From Chara braunii (lineage: Eukaryota > Streptophyta > Charophyceae > Charales > Characeae), in NCBI GenBank assembly GCA_003427395.1, contig BFEA01000452.1, forward strand, positions 860,448 to 924,447: 64,000 bases of DNA, read 5' to 3'. Shown here in pieces: positions 10,832 through 21,880 of the stretch. Each line of letters begins with the position of its first letter. Within the stretch, counting starts at the first letter, position 1. The notes under the pieces were generated by a model, which made no database searches, was not told the origin of the DNA, and saw nothing but the letters and a program-made list of their open reading frames with translations. The translations under genes were made by a program, and so were the position numbers.

Positions 10832-11197
10832 CTCAATTTATAAGAAAACCATAAGGCCATTTCAAGCAAACTCCACAACAATGTATAGAGTGCACTTCTT
10901 ACTAACATATTATGAAAAAAAAGCAAAAAAAAAAAAAAAAAAACACATAAATAAGCACCTCAAAAGTGCATTTTCAGGCAATTTTGCCAAAAAAAATTCA
11001 TCGAAATTTCAAGATTTCCGAGATGATCAACAGCACAAGTTCTACTAACCCTAATGACACCAAATTTGACACACAGCAAGCTTGTCCAAAAGAAAAAACA
11101 GGCAAATTTTTTTTTTTTTTTAAAACACAAAATTTGACCCCGAACCCTAATTTCAGGATCATGCATGGTTACTCAGGGCCGAAAAGTGGGGGTCCCC
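10816..11197. mobile_element. MITE-like insertion in RNase H with 8-bp TSD
   Basis: A 382-bp AT-rich sequence interrupts the RNase H frame and is flanked by GTTAACCG at 10808-10815 and 11198-11205. The ends are weakly inverted: GCCCTCATTTTTC at the left against ACCCCCACTTTTC read back from the right, 10 of 13 matching with a small offset. The 8-bp duplication suggests a hAT-type MITE. The target is the near-palindrome CGGTTAACCG. The body contains an A-run, a T-run and two CTAACCC or AACCCTAA words. No coding capacity. Confidence 0.7.
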
Positions 11198-11205
11198 GTT
11201 AACCG

Positions 11206-12013
11206 CTTGTGACTTCGGCCCCTCCTGCTGCGCAAGCACGGCGCCAATGCCATATTGGCTGGCATCCGTGGTGACTATAAACGGCTTGTAAGGATCAGGA
11301 AGTTTCAAGACCTCATAGTGCGTCAATGCATGCTTCAGATGTCTGAAAGCAGCCTCGCACTCTTCTGTCCACTCCCACGGGGTGTCAAGGCGGGTCAGAT
11401 CGGTCAAAGGAGCGGCCACTATGCTATAGTTCTTTACAAAAGTCCGGTAGTAGCCTGTCATTCCTAAGAAAGATCTCATCTCAGTCACAAACTGAGGTCG
11501 TGGCCAATCACGAATGCTGGTCACCTTCGCGTCATCGGGCTTCAACCCTTCCGCGGAGATCTCATGACCCAAGTACAAGACACGGGGGCGGCCAAATTCG
11601 CACTTCTCACCGTTGATCTTGAACTTGTGTTGTCGCAAGAGACTGAGGACTTTGTCCAAATGTGCTGCATGCTCCTCGACAATCTTACTAAAGATAAGTA
11701 TATCATCAAGGTACACTATGACAAACTTATCCAAGTAGTCATGGAATAACCGATTCATAGCGTGCTGGAAGGTGTCAGGAGCATTACAAAGGCCGAAAGG
11801 CATCACCACAAACTCGTACAGATCGTACCTGGTCTGAAATGCGATTTTGTGTTGATCCTCGGGCCGGATTGCAATCTGATGGTACCCGGACTTAAGATCT
11901 ATCTTACAGAAGTACCGACACCCTTGCACTCTATCTAGCAAATCGTCGATGCGCGGTAGGGACTCTCTGTTCTTCACAGTGATGCCATTGAGGCCCCTAT
12001 AGTCAATGCACAT
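11206..12013 (-). pseudogene. Reverse transcriptase and RNase H start of gypsy pol
   Basis: The open frame from 12013 begins at MCIDYRGLN, within RT, and carries the main RT motifs: KIDLKSGYHQI (residues 38-48), MPFGLCNAPDTFQ (71-83) and the catalytic YLDD at 101-104 in a VYLDDILIFS context. The connection LGH and FLGMTGYYR follow, then the RNase H start with TTDASQYGIGAVL, catalytic D at 250. The frame is lost shortly after, at the 382-bp insertion (11205). The start at 12013 is only where the frame opens; the true RT begins upstream in a different frame. Confidence 0.95.
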
Positions 12014-12019
12014 CCTGAG

Positions 12020-13006
12020 AGTGCCCTACTTCTTCTTAGGTACAAATAGAACTGGCACTGGGCCGGATCCAACCCTTCTCTACGAGTTCCTTGAGTTGGC
12101 GGCGAAGCTCATCAAGCTCGCCTGGAGACATCCGATAGATCCTACCCTTCGGAATACTAGATCTTGGGATAATTTCTATCGCGTGGACAACCTCCCTCTC
12201 AACAACCCCTGTCGGCTCTTCAAATAGATCAGGGTACTTGGCAACTACTCCCTCTATCTCCGGCGGCATCTTCACCGGCTCGCCTGCAGCAGAGACATAG
12301 ACTAAGTACATACCCTCCTCCTGATTTTGCTTATAATGATTATAAAATGCGGCCGCACATAAGCACCCGTAGGACTCGATCAGACTACTAGCTTTGAACT
12401 TGTGTAATCTGGCGGTCCCTCCACCTGGCAGGGTGTGCTTGACCACTTTTCGGTCCCAGTCAAACTGGGGCTGTGTCACAGAGAGGTAGTACATACCTAA
12501 TAAGATATCCATGGGGAGATCGTCGCTCACTAGGAATGAGACACGGTGCCTCAATTCCCCTCCCGCGTACGGGAACAGGCACTCAACGTCCTGAAGATAG
12601 TCATTAACTACCATGCGCTGCTTGTCGGCATAGGTCGACTCCATAGGTCGACTCAGGCGCTGCACTTGCCCCTGTAAGCGTAGTCTCTCAACGCACGCGT
12701 GAATAATAAAGTTCCTTGTCGAGCAAGTATCATAATAGGCCCCTGTCTTCCGGCCGCCTACGACTATCTCGCTGACGAACATCTCACCCTTCGGGGCTTT
12801 AGCAAGTGTCGTCCAAGAAGCTAGCGGGTCTAATCTAGACCACTCCTCCTGTAGCTCCTCTAAGGACTCAAACACATTCACCGAGCAAAGGGTCGATGGG
12901 TCTGAATGCGTTTGCGGGACGACAAGGGAATCAGTAGCTTGGGCCATGATGCGAGATGGCGAGGGTGTCTCCACCACCTCATCCTTAGTAGGAACAACTA
13001 CTATTC
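12020..13006 (-). pseudogene. Protease and RT N-terminus of gypsy pol
   Basis: The frame closes at 12036. It carries a retropepsin-like domain with the active-site aspartate in YDTCSTRNFI (residues about 83-92), where most retropepsins have D-S/T-G, so the glycine is replaced by cysteine. The flap-side hallmark DILLGMYYL follows near residue 155. The last 45 residues are the start of RT (GRIYRMSPGELDELRRQL, KGWIRPSASS). There the frame breaks: about six expected residues are missing, the reading frame shifts, and a TAG sits in the KKDG region before 12013. The domain lies in a different frame from gag, so gag-pol expression would need frameshifting. Confidence 0.9.
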
Positions 13007-14995
13007 CTACTGGCCTGACGTGTTTCCCGGAGCAGTGCCTGATGAACTGGCAACATTGCTACCTACGGGAGATGAGGATCCTACCACCTGCCCCATAGTA
13101 GGCGGGATCTTATCGGTGACTTTCTTATTCCGGCATTTGAACTGGCTATGGCCGTATTGGCCACAACGAATGCAGGTCTGACGGTTCCACCGATCTCTCC
13201 ATACATCCTCTGAAAGACCCGCCTTCTCCCATGGGGGAGCATTAGGGTCTACTTGATTCCTAGACCGGGAGCCCCCTCGGCGTCTACCAGTCCCCTTAGC
13301 TTTTTGTTGACTTATGGCGGCGACTACTCCACCCTCTGAAGTTTCACCACCCGCATCTGCACCTACTCCCTCCTGGAAGTTGCCGTCCAACTCGATGGTT
13401 GAACCATCGTTGTCGACAAACATGATACGACCCTTCGCTTTCCAGTTGGGAGGCAGTGTCTTCTTCCTCCCGTCCGTAGTGGGTGTCTGTCCATGCCCTA
13501 TCTTTGCTTCTAGGTCTAGGGCCACCTTGTTGAACGAAGGAAAGTTGTGCATATTGATGTTGGCCTCTTTTGCCAACTGGTTCCTGAGAGGCTGGGATAA
13601 GCATCTCAAGTACGAAGTCAACAGGACCTGAGGGTCATAGCCCACACCTGGGACACAGATTAAACGCTCAACAGCGTCTGTGGCTTCCCTAACTAACTTA
13701 AGCTGCCGTGTGTGCAGTTTTAGGATCGCATCAGTGGCCTTTTGGGCCTCCTGAGGATCATGCCATCTCACTTCCACCATCTTTAGGAAGTCCTCCAGTT
13801 TCTGAGAGGCTGCCCAAGAGCGGAAGTCATGACCGTGTCCCTGGAGTTGAACTAAACCACTCAACCATCTTGCTGCACTACCCTCTAGGTAGGATGCAGC
13901 CACAAGCACTTCTTCGTGCGGCAAGGTGAGTTTACACCTGACGTAGACCGGCACCGCCCTCAACCAAGTGTCAAGGTATTCGCCTCTCTTGTCCCCTGTA
14001 AAAGGTTTGGGAGCGGCGATGGCCGTCTTCGGAACCCACTGAGTTTGTCCCGGTCCCTGCACCACCCCGGGTTGTAGACCCGTTGATACAGGTTGTTGTG
14101 CTAGCTGTTGGGGCTGTGTGCCCTGTGGCTGCACAGGTTGCGAGACAGCAGGCTGCGTGGTGACCGCAACCTGCAACGGACTCTGAGTGAACACTGTCTG
14201 TATAGGAACCTGTAAACTACTCCCTGTTCTTACCCCTCCTGACAGCAGCATGCCCAGGGAAACGATTGCAACCGTTGATGGGGCTACATATGGGAATACC
14301 CCTGTCACTGGTGGGACAGAAAAAGGAGGATATGGCATGGGCCAGGCACCAGGCCTGACTGGTGATGGTGCTGCCTGAGCACGGCCTGCCAACACGGCTA
14401 GGCTTTGTTGAATGTCCTGAAGGATGGTAGTTTCATGCTCCTGCATCTCAATTACGCCTAGCAGGGCCCTCCTAACTACCTTCACATCATCATTCATATG
14501 CGTCAGGTCCATCGTCTCTAACTGCTCTATGTCTGCCCCTCTCCGTTGCATCCTGGTTCTTCTTTTAATCATCATCTCCTTCTCCCTTTTTATCTGTCCT
14601 AATGTCTGCTGTAGTTGTGCCTCCTGCAGGGCTGCCTGCTGGATGGCGACATCCTCTGGGGTCAACACCGCGGGCTGGCTTACCACTAAGCCAGTGGACT
14701 GACTCACGGTCTGTGCGACCGTGGACCCGGCGATGCATGAACTACCGGCTTGGGAAGTCTACTGCGCAGACGTGCTCATGGCTGTGGTAGCCATGGCTGC
14801 TGTAGCACCAGCCTCACCAATTAAGGTTCTGCTGGCCTCGGTTGCTCTAGCTCTCCTCTGCTGCTGCTGCCTCTCCCTCTGCCGGCGGAACAGTTCCCTA
14901 TCACCCTCCGGTCCTAGGGACACGTGAGTTAGCGAGCCTCTAGCAGATCGCAAGATCCTGCGGTCGTCCTCTCCGGTGTCCCCTGTGTCGCTCAT
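13007..14995 (-). pseudogene. gag of the gypsy element, one in-frame stop
   Basis: The ATG at 14995 opens an acidic N-terminus (MSDTGDTGEDDRR). An in-frame TAG at 14759-14761 breaks it, and the same frame resumes and runs open to 13007. The open part has a Q/P-rich middle, a retrotransposon gag-like segment (SAARWLSGLVQLQGH, DFLKMVEVRW) and one CCHC zinc knuckle, CIRCGQYGHSQFKC, at residues 512-525 of the 566-residue frame. Gag packages element RNA. The single stop and the CX2CX4HX4C motif make the identification firm; the pre-stop segment may be a separate leader peptide instead. Confidence 0.9.
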
Positions 14996-16257
14996 GGACT
15001 ACAACACTGTGCAATGTCTGCACTAGATCATTCTAGATGCCTACCGCAACATAGTGCACAGACCAACTATTCAGTGGTGGCTATTTTTGGAACAGATCTC
15101 ATTTGGGGTCAACAGGTAAGTCAGATTCCTACCGTCAATACTATTTTTAGTAAGATTAGTTCTCAAACAGAGGAAGCATCAGGAATAAACAATATTCTAA
15201 ACTAATGTTGTCTGTCAGATCTTACATGGTTGTCCATCTAACTAATCAAAATAAAAATAATGTTGACTGACTGGGTCTGTTCATAGCATGGAATTTAAAC
15301 CTGAACTTATCACCTGGAACCTACCCCTCCCACAGTTCTTCTCAATGTCACGGTGTCACGTCCCTAAGCATCATAAGCCAAGCGTGTCTGAAGGTGTGCA
15401 ATCCGGTCCCACCCCTGTGCCCCAGGTTATCGTCGAGCAAGGCAGCCACAACACTCTTATTTATCCTCGTACGTCGACGAGCCTTACACTCGGTTGATCT
15501 GGCTGATCAAGAGGCAATGTAACGCCCGCCCCCAAGTGACTCCAGGAATTATTTTACGTCGCAGCCGGACGACGATCACAGCCAGATCAGAGTCGAGTCC
15601 CCAACCAGAAATGTTTATAGATGGTCTGGTAAGCGTCTTAAGTGGCTGCCATACTCGAGTTAACCCCTATCTTGCGCAAGCAGCAGAACCAATGACTTGC
15701 AGCAAAGCATGCGTGTACTAGTCCCAGCGGGTTGGCATGGTGACCGTGACCCGAGTGCTTCGTCCAGGGCCCTTCAAGAAGCTTCGCTGGTCTTCCCCCA
15801 GATGCTCCATGTGAACAATCACGACTCTCAAGGTTGAGTGCACACGACACCTCACGATGAGAGGACTCTCAAGACAGAACTCACAACCTCACGGTAAGAA
15901 ATGATGAAGAGGGTAGATAAGGTTAAGAGCAACGTACCTCATTCAAGCTGCCCCCAACCACAGAGATAGTCTCACCAGATGATCTGAAGATGATTGCGAT
16001 GACCAATCACAGCCTCGGCACAACCAGCATTGTCTCGCCGTTCCACCTCAGCCTCAATCACCCAACAGATAGTTCTCATCACACTGTGAACACCCAATTT
16101 TTACACTTAGCCTTCCAGGCGATGCCCTTCACCACCTGGGTCGCCAATACTCGTCACTTCCCCTCCTCACTACACACCAATCACAGCCCACTCACGTAGC
16201 AGACCGCACGTATATACTGCGTAAGGAAAGAGACAAGTGCCAGATGAGCGCACCGAA
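14996..16257 (-). other. Untranslated leader of the gypsy element
   Basis: About 1.26 kb lies between the primer site and the gag ATG. No domain is visible in either strand. A leader this long is compatible with RNA packaging and translational control but nothing specific can be read from it. Confidence 0.7.
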
Positions 16258-16260
16258 CCA

Positions 16261-16274
16261 CAGCTCCGATACCA
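16261..16274 (-). other. Primer binding site, initiator tRNA-Met type
   Basis: Three bases inside the 5' LTR, the minus strand reads TGGTATCGGAGCTG. The classical plant site complementary to the 3' end of initiator tRNA-Met is TGGTATCAGAGC, so 11 of the first 12 bases agree. Position and sequence together set the orientation of the element. Confidence 0.85.
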
Positions 16275-16277
16275 AAT

Positions 16278-17194
16278 TGCAAGGAAGATGAGCATTAGCG
16301 AACTCCAGCAATCAAAAAGCATCATACATATGTGTCCAGATAGTCTTGACCTCGAACCAACAGCAGTCATGCATCACGAGATTCACCAAATCAGAACACA
16401 NCANTAGTTNGTAATTGACAATGCTNAAANNGTCTCTCATCATCATCAACGAAGAACAAGAGTTGATATCCTATTGGCGCTCGGCGCCCAGACCACTTGT
16501 GGCAGATCCTATCTAGCCTAATACTACAATGTCGATGTTGACAACAACAGCTTCCTGAAGTACGAGTATACAGCGCACAATGCCGCACGCTTGCAGCACA
16601 AGGTATGTCTCTCGCAACACTCACAACCCCGATCCACACCACACAGATGCCACTTGCACCCAAGGACCACCCTGCGTCACACCCAGCTCACAGTGGAGCA
16701 ACTCGGCTATGGCTGCCCGCTACTTCTTGCTCGCCCGCGAGAGCGTGAGTGCCAGCNAGCCAGCAAATAGCGCAGCAGCGCTCGCGCAGCATGCAGCCAT
16801 CACCCCAATGCCGAATGAGGAGGCAGGCCCTTCCCTATATCGAAGTGGTCTGCCTGCGTCCAGTCCAGGAAGCTTCCAGTAGGCCTCTGTAGGCACAGGC
16901 ACAGACTTCACACGCAGGCCCAGGGCCTGATGGTTGCATGTGCCCAACTGCCCTTAGCCTGCTCACGGCCTTTCCCACGCGTCTGGCCCAGGTCACCATT
17001 CAGATACATTTGCAAAATATGGCCTGGGCCTGGGTGCCTTCAACCAACTGGCGCAGCGCAACTGTCTGAATTTCATCAGTTGCGGGGTACCCTGAAAATC
17101 GAGGCCCTAAGGGCCTATCGCGCCTGCCTTCACTTAGGGCGGCCGACATGCTGAAAAAGGGGCCCCAAAGAGGCTGAGCGGGCGTAGCCTCGCA
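16278..17194 (-). repeat. 5' LTR of the gypsy element (917 bp)
   Basis: Partner of 9008-9924, with TG..CA ends on the plus strand. Seven N bases (16402-16431 and 16757) lie inside it, all in otherwise alignable sequence, suggesting the assembler could not separate the two LTRs there. Confidence 0.95.
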
Positions 17195-17280
17195 ATAATA
17201 ATGATAATAATAATAATAATATTAATATTAATAATAATAATAATAATGATAATAATAAAAAAATAAAAATAAATAATAAT
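17195..17280. repeat. (TAA)n microsatellite, continuation of the gypsy target
   Basis: AAT/ATT units with TGA and AAAT interruptions immediately beyond the 5' LTR. Confidence 0.95.
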
Positions 17281-17610
17281 GTGATGAAACGGCGAGATGT
17301 CATTTCCATATTACATCATCACATCGAACCGAAAGCCAGATGGTCGCATGGTGTTCAGAGAGCAGCATTGCACCAATAAAACATCGATGGAGATTCGTGA
17401 TACTGAAACCAAATGTGAACGAGAGCAAGCTCTTGTTACTATCACCTGCTGTGTCCTGGCCCTCTCCCCTACTTAGCGCTCAACACCCAGCCTACTCCTA
17501 CACAGCTACTACAGACTACAAAAGACAATGCAACTGTTGACATCAGCGCAGCCCGAAGTACTTGAAGATGTCGCCCATGCAGCCCATCGCCTATTCAAGG
17601 TAAGTGCCCT
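17281..17610. mobile_element. Diverged LTR-like sequence next to (TAA)n
   Basis: Colinear with LTR positions about 9200-9345: AGCGCTCAACACCCAGCCTACT against GGCGCTCGGCGCCCAGACTACT, ACTACA.ACAATGCAACTGTTGACA against ACTACAATGCCGATGTTGACA, CCGAAGTACTTGAAGATG, CGCCCATGCAGCCCATCGCC and CAAGGTAAGT. It is the same architecture as 6854-7474. It ends at a (TCA)n tract. Confidence 0.55.
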
Positions 17611-17614
17611 CACG

Positions 17615-17616
<2 letters not shown>

Positions 17617-17648
<32 letters not shown>

Positions 17649-17750
17649 CTTTTCTCCTCTCTCTCTCCTTTCTCTCTCCTTCTCCGATCTTTCTCATTTC
17701 CTCCTTCTCCTTCTCAATCTCTCCCTCTCTCACTACGTATACGCGTTTTG
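17617..17750. repeat. (TCA)n and CT-rich tract
   Basis: Ten TCA units followed by TCTC/CTTCTC repeats. Serine- and histidine-rich frames here are compositional. Confidence 0.9.
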
Positions 17751-18097
17751 CATATAGTAAAGGTGCAGACCAGAACAAGAACCGACCTTTCATACACACC
17801 ACAAGATAGCGTAGAGGGAAACTTAGATACCAATGCTCCGAACAATCAATGTTGCAATACAGCCCCAACATACATCACCATCGTTCCCGGATGTGAAGGG
17901 GCCTGGCGCTATATACAGGAAGGAGGCGCCAGGTCAGACATACACAAACGAAGAGAAGGGTATCAGACGAAGAAGAGGAAGGAGGAGATGGGAAAGTAGT
18001 CAACACCAAGTCCCGTTGCAGGTCCCAAATAATCCCCTTCCAAATTTTGAGTCCCCATGTCGAGTCCGGATCCAATGTCGTCAAGTCTCGAGTCACA

Positions 18098-18099
<2 letters not shown>

Positions 18100-18166
<67 letters not shown>

Positions 18167-18305
18167 GTCCACAGATACTAAGAAGTCAGACAAGGAGGGG
18201 CTGAAGAAGAGATGGTGGACTTAGAAGAGGAAGAAGAAGAACTCTCTCTCTCGTTCTCTCTCCTCTCTCTCTCTCTCTTCCTCTCTATCTTTCCTCTCTC
18301 TTCTA
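18100..18305. repeat. (CT)n microsatellites
   Basis: A 60-bp uninterrupted CT run at 18103-18163 and a second CT-rich tract at 18240-18303. Confidence 0.95.
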
Positions 18306-18699
18306 TCCCCAACCCCTCACGTCCGCCATGCAACAAGGACATTCTCCGGATTGAAGTAATGACCCACAAACTGTTTCTCTCTGTATCTCCATCTCTCTGT
18401 CCCTCTCGCCTACCCTTCCAGTTGGCCGTATTTGCACAGGTAAGGTAAGAGGCAGAGGGGTAGGTAAAGGAGGGAAGCACAAGTGTCCCCTTTACATCCA
18501 GGAGTTCAGCAAAGAGGAGGGCAACCGGTGGTAGTTGGGTGGTGGTTGGTGGCAGCGGGTGTGCAGAGGAAGATCGCAAAGGTCACCAGCAGCAGAAAGT
18601 TCTGAATGTACCTGGTCGCAAACGGCGGCCAGGTTAATTCAGTTCTATCATCGAGCATTCTCCAGTTTCCCTCTTTCGGCTCCTCCTCCTTTTCTCTAC

Positions 18700-18853
18700 C
18701 TCCTTCTCACACACACATACGCACACTCGTACGCACACACACACACAGGTGTACTAGTGGATACTTCGATGTGTTAGTGAAAGATTCGATCGATTTTTCC
18801 CATCCTTATGATGGAGGCTGCGTGATGCTAGCCCGCGGCCTTGGATTGATTGA

Positions 18854-18891
<38 letters not shown>

Positions 18892-19049
18892 CACACACAT
18901 ACGTGTGTAACACCTGATAGTAGTAGTGGGAGATTCGATCGATTTCTCCCAATAATCGATCGAAAGTACTCTTCGTTCACACATGCATACACATGTATAG
19001 TAATGAATCTTTCCACTTTCTAGTAGTAGATTCGTTCGAGTTTATTCAT

Positions 19050-19088
<39 letters not shown>

Positions 19089-19096
19089 TTTTATTT
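18700..19096. repeat. (CA)n and (TTTA)n microsatellites with repeated GATTCGATCGATTT
   Basis: CA runs at 18704-18748 and 18859-18899, TTTA units at 19043-19092. Between them AGATTCGATCGATTT(T/C)TCCCA occurs at 18782 and 18930, each beside a CA tract, suggesting a duplicated ~150-bp segment. Confidence 0.8.
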
Positions 19097-19249
19097 TGTT
19101 TATCCTATCGATGGAGGTACCATGAGGTAAGCCGTGAGATTGAAGCTAACTTGTTCTCTATATCGCTCCCCCGTCGTCGTCACCGTCGTCGTTGGAGCCG
19201 TCGTCGTCGTCCGTCGGAGTCGTCGTTGCAATCGTTTGGCCGTACGGCC

Positions 19250-19758
19250 AGGTAGGTGCCCTTCTCTACTCCCCCTCTCCTCCTTCTCCTTCCTCTTCTT
19301 CTCTTCTTCATCTTCTTCTCTCTTCTTCTTCTTCTTCTCCTTCTTCTACTATACTACTTCTCTACACGCGTGGCCATCTTCCTCCCCTCCGCGCACTTCC
19401 TTTCCTGCTACCCCCGCGCTCGCTCTTCCAGTCTTTGCGCGCACTCTCCCGCACGCTGCGCATCCTCCCCGCGCCTCCTTCTACCACACATGCTTGCACA
19501 TCCTCCCTGCGCGCCTCCTTCTACCACACGATCACCTCTCCTACTCCTGCGCAACTCCTCCCTCCTTCTTCTACTTCTTCTCTTTTTTTCTTCTCCTTCT
19601 TCTTCTTCCTCTTCTTCTTCGGTGCACCTTCTCCTCTACTCTTCGGTGCAGCTCCTCCTCTTCTCCTTCTTCTGCTACTACTACTACTTCTACTCCTCCT
19701 CCCCTCTACTCCTCCTCCTTCTCCTTCTTCTTCTACGCTTCCTCTTCTTCTTCTTCTT

Positions 19759-19789
<31 letters not shown>

Positions 19790-19980
19790 TCCTACTTCCT
19801 CTTCTACTGCCTTTCCGCACGTTCCAGCCTCCTTCGCGCGGCCATCTCCATCCTCTCCACGTTCCCTTTCGTCATCTCCGCTCGTCCGTTGTTGCCCATC
19901 GCGTGGCCATCTTTCTCTGCTTGCGCGCGCTACCGCCCCGTGGTCGTTTCGCTTCGTCGACACTCCCTCTTTCGTGATCC
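19250..19980 (+). repeat. Polypyrimidine (CTT/CCT) tract with strong strand asymmetry
   Basis: About 700 bp of TTC, CTT and CCT units, densest at 19290-19350, 19560-19620 and 19730-19800. Long plus-strand frames (serine/leucine/phenylalanine-only) exist in all three phases, which marks them as non-coding. GCGC-containing islands interrupt it. The tract could form triplex (H-DNA) structure. Confidence 0.85.
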
Positions 19981-20142
19981 GGCCTTCTCGAGGGCGCGGG
20001 ATAGTACCGAGCGGGCCGAGCTTGAAGCCCCGTACCCACGGCCACGATGGGAACGAACCTTCCCACGGTTCTGCTGCAGATTCATCGAGGTGGATGAATC
20101 TCGTGAGTTAATGAGTTCGAAAGGAGAAAGACAACCAAAACG

Positions 20143-20176
<34 letters not shown>

Positions 20177-20186
20177 AACTATAACC

Positions 20187-20217
<31 letters not shown>
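20143..20217. repeat. Two poly-A runs
   Basis: A runs of about 30 bases each, separated by a TCTAACTATAACC word that recurs as TCTAACTACTAAC just downstream. They may be retroposon tails; no element head could be fixed. Confidence 0.85.
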
Positions 20218-20284
20218 ATAGAATCTAACTACTAACTACCTTAGCCTGCCAAGTGGCGGGCCCCCCGTTATAACGGAGACTCAA

Positions 20285-20355
20285 GTTCCAACTAACATAC
20301 TAACAGCTACTAACGCCTAATTCGTAGGATGCGGGTTCGAGTCTCGGATGCTCGA
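20285..20355 (+). other. tRNA-like remnant (B box)
   Basis: GGATGCGGGTTCGAGTCTCGG is close to a tRNA T-arm with pol III B box. Upstream lies only a weak A-box candidate and the acceptor stem does not close. A decayed tRNA-derived sequence is likeliest. Confidence 0.3.
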
Positions 20356-21490
20356 AACGGTGCAAAACAAAGGTAAAGCTCCCCACAAAAAGGAGCCAGC
20401 TCAACGGTGGACTGGATCCTATCCCTGATTCCATCGCCTAACATCCATGTGCCTGAATCTACTGAGTTAGCTCCCACTTTGTGTAGAAGAGGAGCAGCTC
20501 TACTATGTATATAGTAGCGGGGCTCAGTCCAACCAGCGGCCTGAGCCTGTTCTAGCCTGTACGTGCGCGCACGCTTGCTGGTCCGCGCGTCTGCCTGCGT
20601 GCTCGCCGGCTTGAGTGTGCGTGTGACCAGCAAGGGCACTTGGTGGACCGGTAGGCCCGAAGGGCCGGTACTTAGCCATGGCTGCGACATTGAGGGTCGC
20701 GGCGAGGTAAACACTCAAGTGTCAGGAAAGAGGTCCGTGACAGCTAAGAGCCGCAGAAAATACTCAAGTAACAGGTGGGCCGGTACCACACCAAGTAGTG
20801 GTAGACGCGTGGGGAACTGATCGCCGAGCAGAAGAAGACAAAAGTTAGCACTTTTAGAGGCCCGGTAGTGGTAGGTAGGCAGGTACCAGTCAAAGTAGCC
20901 TGAGTCTAACGCCTGTACGAACGAAATCAGAATCCGTAATGATGTTTCCCTCCTAAAGGGAGGAGACATCGGTTTGCTCGCGTGACCGATCGACTAGAAA
21001 GTTTCTGCCCAAGAGGGATGTGTCCCACTTCACATGAGAGGTTGAGCGAGGGTCTCACCCTCACCTGCGGTATACGAATAAGGACGAAAGGTACCTCTTC
21101 GAGCATGTGCTGGCAATTTGGGTGCTACGGCAAGCTGATGATCACACAGATTTAATTGCTCCGGCCATACGGTCGGGACGTATATTAATTTATTCTGATT
21201 AATGTACTGACGATTAAGTCTCTGTGCGTATCATAGATCTTACCGACACAATATTAATCCGACTGACCCCTCGACCTCTTCTGTCGACGAGTATTACTAC
21301 TGATCCTAACCATTTACTGCGCGCGTGATAATAACGCGCACTCATACTCTCGAAATTTTTTCGCCGATTTGCCCCGGCCTCATTGACCGAGGGATTCACT
21401 TCGAGAGTCACGCTCAAGCGTGCACACCCTTTCCATTCCAGACTGGCTTCATCATGGTAGCCGATGCCGTCACCGTGTTGAATGCAAAAG
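20356..21490. other. No recognisable gene
   Basis: Mixed-composition DNA without recognisable domains, tRNAs or terminal repeats. Short overlapping frames only. Confidence 0.5.
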
Positions 21491-21493
21491 CAT

Positions 21494-21520
21494 GACCAAA
21501 TACCCTTGTAAGGGTATTTG
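21494..21520. repeat. Palindrome matching the start of the long LTRs
   Basis: CCAAATACCCTTGTAAGGGTATTTGG is a near-perfect palindrome. Both long LTRs carry a related palindrome (CAAATACCCTGACAAGGG, then TATTTG) within 15 bases of their left ends, at 24731 and 32883. Similarity does not extend far downstream. Confidence 0.75.
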
Positions 21521-21803
21521 GTCCGACACCGGCCAAATTTTATTACTAGTTAGACTAGGATTAAAATGATCTTGTTTTTTGTTTTGCACGTTTAACTGCG
21601 ACGGGGACACGCAAAGGTGACCAAGCGTTAGGCCTTGGTGCGTGGAACAGCGTGTGTAGTGGCCACGCCATAGTTTAAGCTAGCCGGCGTGGACGTCTAG
21701 CAACGGTGGGAGCAGATACAGACTGAGGTGTGGCCCACGGGCATTTAGGCAGCCTACGCACTATGTAGTGCCCGTTTATATGGGTGCTCGCTAGCGATAC
21801 GCC

Positions 21804-21880
21804 CAGCCTTGGACCTAGTACTATTGGTTAAGGTGTCGGATTTTCATCAAAGTGATTCAGGGATCGAGACCGAGCGGCGA
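21804..21880 (+). other. tRNA-like sequence (tRNA-Glu-like), probable SINE head
   Basis: TAGTACTATTGGTTAAGG resembles an A box/D arm, GGATTTTCATC an anticodon loop with TTC, and GGGATCGAGACC a B box at the expected spacing. The acceptor stem is poor. Either a decayed tRNA-Glu or the head of a tRNA-derived retroposon. Confidence 0.45.

Larger units (their letters stand above)
9008..17194 (-). mobile_element. Ty3/gypsy chromovirus-type LTR retrotransposon, defective
   Basis: An 8187-bp element with two 917-bp LTRs, transcribed right to left: 5' LTR, primer site for initiator tRNA-Met, 1.28-kb leader, gag with zinc knuckle, protease, reverse transcriptase, RNase H, integrase C-terminus with chromodomain, polypurine tract, 3' LTR. 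The order PR-RT-RH-IN is that of Ty3/gypsy, and the chromodomain plus initiator-Met site point to chromoviruses. It is dead: stops in gag, a deletion and frame break at the start of RT, a 382-bp insertion in RNase H, a stop before the chromodomain and loss of the integrase zinc-binding and catalytic core. Confidence 0.95.

Noticed and set aside
10990-11160. Interstitial telomere (CTAACCC, AACCCTAA)
   Set aside because: Single isolated words in the MITE-like insert, not an array.
19134-20221. Open frames of 260-325 codons on the plus strand
   Set aside because: All three phases are open and consist of S, L, F and P; this is a polypyrimidine repeat, not a gene.
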